DNA of 32,641 nucleotides from an uncultured Clostridia bacterium (GTDB lineage: Bacteria > Bacillota > Clostridia > Christensenellales > UBA3700), in NCBI GenBank assembly GCA_947175555.1, contig CAMWNK010000016.1, positions 1 to 32,641 on the forward strand. Reading direction: 5' to 3'. Positions 32,502 to 32,641 of the stretch are shown piece by piece (positions within the stretch are counted from its first letter, which is position 1; every line of letters begins with the position of its first letter). The position numbers and the translations under genes were made by a program. The notes beneath the pieces are model-generated. The model saw nothing but the letters and a program-made list of their open reading frames with translations, had not been told where the DNA came from and made no database searches.

Positions 32502-32641
32502 AATATATTTGCTTTGATTTTCTATATCGCAAATTAAAATAATTTTATTATTTGATACAAAAATTCAGTCGCTTAATGTCGTCGATTGAATTAAAAGTTT
32601 ATAAAACTTCCGCTTGATTATCAGTAGAATAAGTAGTATAT

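Noticed and set aside
24132..32587. Repeated 10-mer GTCGTCGATT at 24132-24141 and 32578-32587 as possible element ends
   Set aside because: Too short, with only loose similarity around it and no recombinase gene between; likely chance.
1..32641. CRISPR arrays, insertion sequences or transposase/integrase genes
   Set aside because: No regularly spaced repeats and no such proteins were seen on either strand.

Overview
The window looks like a chromosomal segment of a Bacillota bacterium of the class Clostridia, probably an uncultured gut-type lineage. The evidence is a clostridial-style purine operon with a single-chain PurL carrying its own glutaminase domain, a fused IspH-ribosomal protein S1 gene, the dnaX-ybaB-recR cluster, AAGGAG-type ribosome binding sites, and B. 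subtilis-like NdoA/MazF. No species is assigned.

Positions 1-11,800: a terminator at 53-84 closes whatever lies upstream. A promoter at 111-140 then drives a tightly packed operon, purE-purC-purM-purN-purH-purD-purL-recX-nnrED, with most junctions overlapping or a few bases apart. It holds purine steps from GAR to IMP except purB. purF, purK and purB are not in the window, and the usual purF position between purC and purM holds only a hairpin. recX and the NAD(P)HX repair gene are joined to the operon end, which closes with a terminator at 11,769-11,802.

Positions 11,840-21,372: a solitary mazF toxin gene, a GPH-family sugar symporter with its own promoter and a dyad that could be an operator, the dnaX-ybaB-recR recombination/replication set, a HI0933-type flavoprotein, and cmk-plsC-(ispH-rpsA). 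The cmk promoter places its transcription start on the A of the ATG, so the mRNA is probably leaderless.

Positions 21,455-22,058: a five-tRNA operon (Met/CAT, Asp, Phe, Thr, Tyr), all with encoded CCA, with a strong promoter and a terminator.

Positions 22,100-32,641: an accessory region beginning right after the tRNAs. Genes up to about 29.5 kb are visibly more AT-rich than the core and mostly sit in short units with their own promoters: an HD-domain protein, a small winged-helix-like protein, a possible leader-peptide attenuator, an alpha/beta hydrolase, a methyltransferase remnant, a frameshifted small gene, two genes resembling orphan immunity or HEAT-repeat proteins, two GNAT acetyltransferases, a divergent XRE regulator facing a DUF4236 membrane protein plus a voltage-gated K+ channel, a four-helix membrane protein and a serine hydrolase. 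The strongest candidate for an undescribed system is the XRE/DUF4236/K+ channel module (27,391-29,508). Its overlapping divergent promoters carry two identical 17-bp imperfectly palindromic sites, one lying between -35 and -10. A second recurring theme is promoters with TATAAT exactly six bases before an ATG (cmk, 30,138 and 31,290), pointing to leaderless mRNAs.
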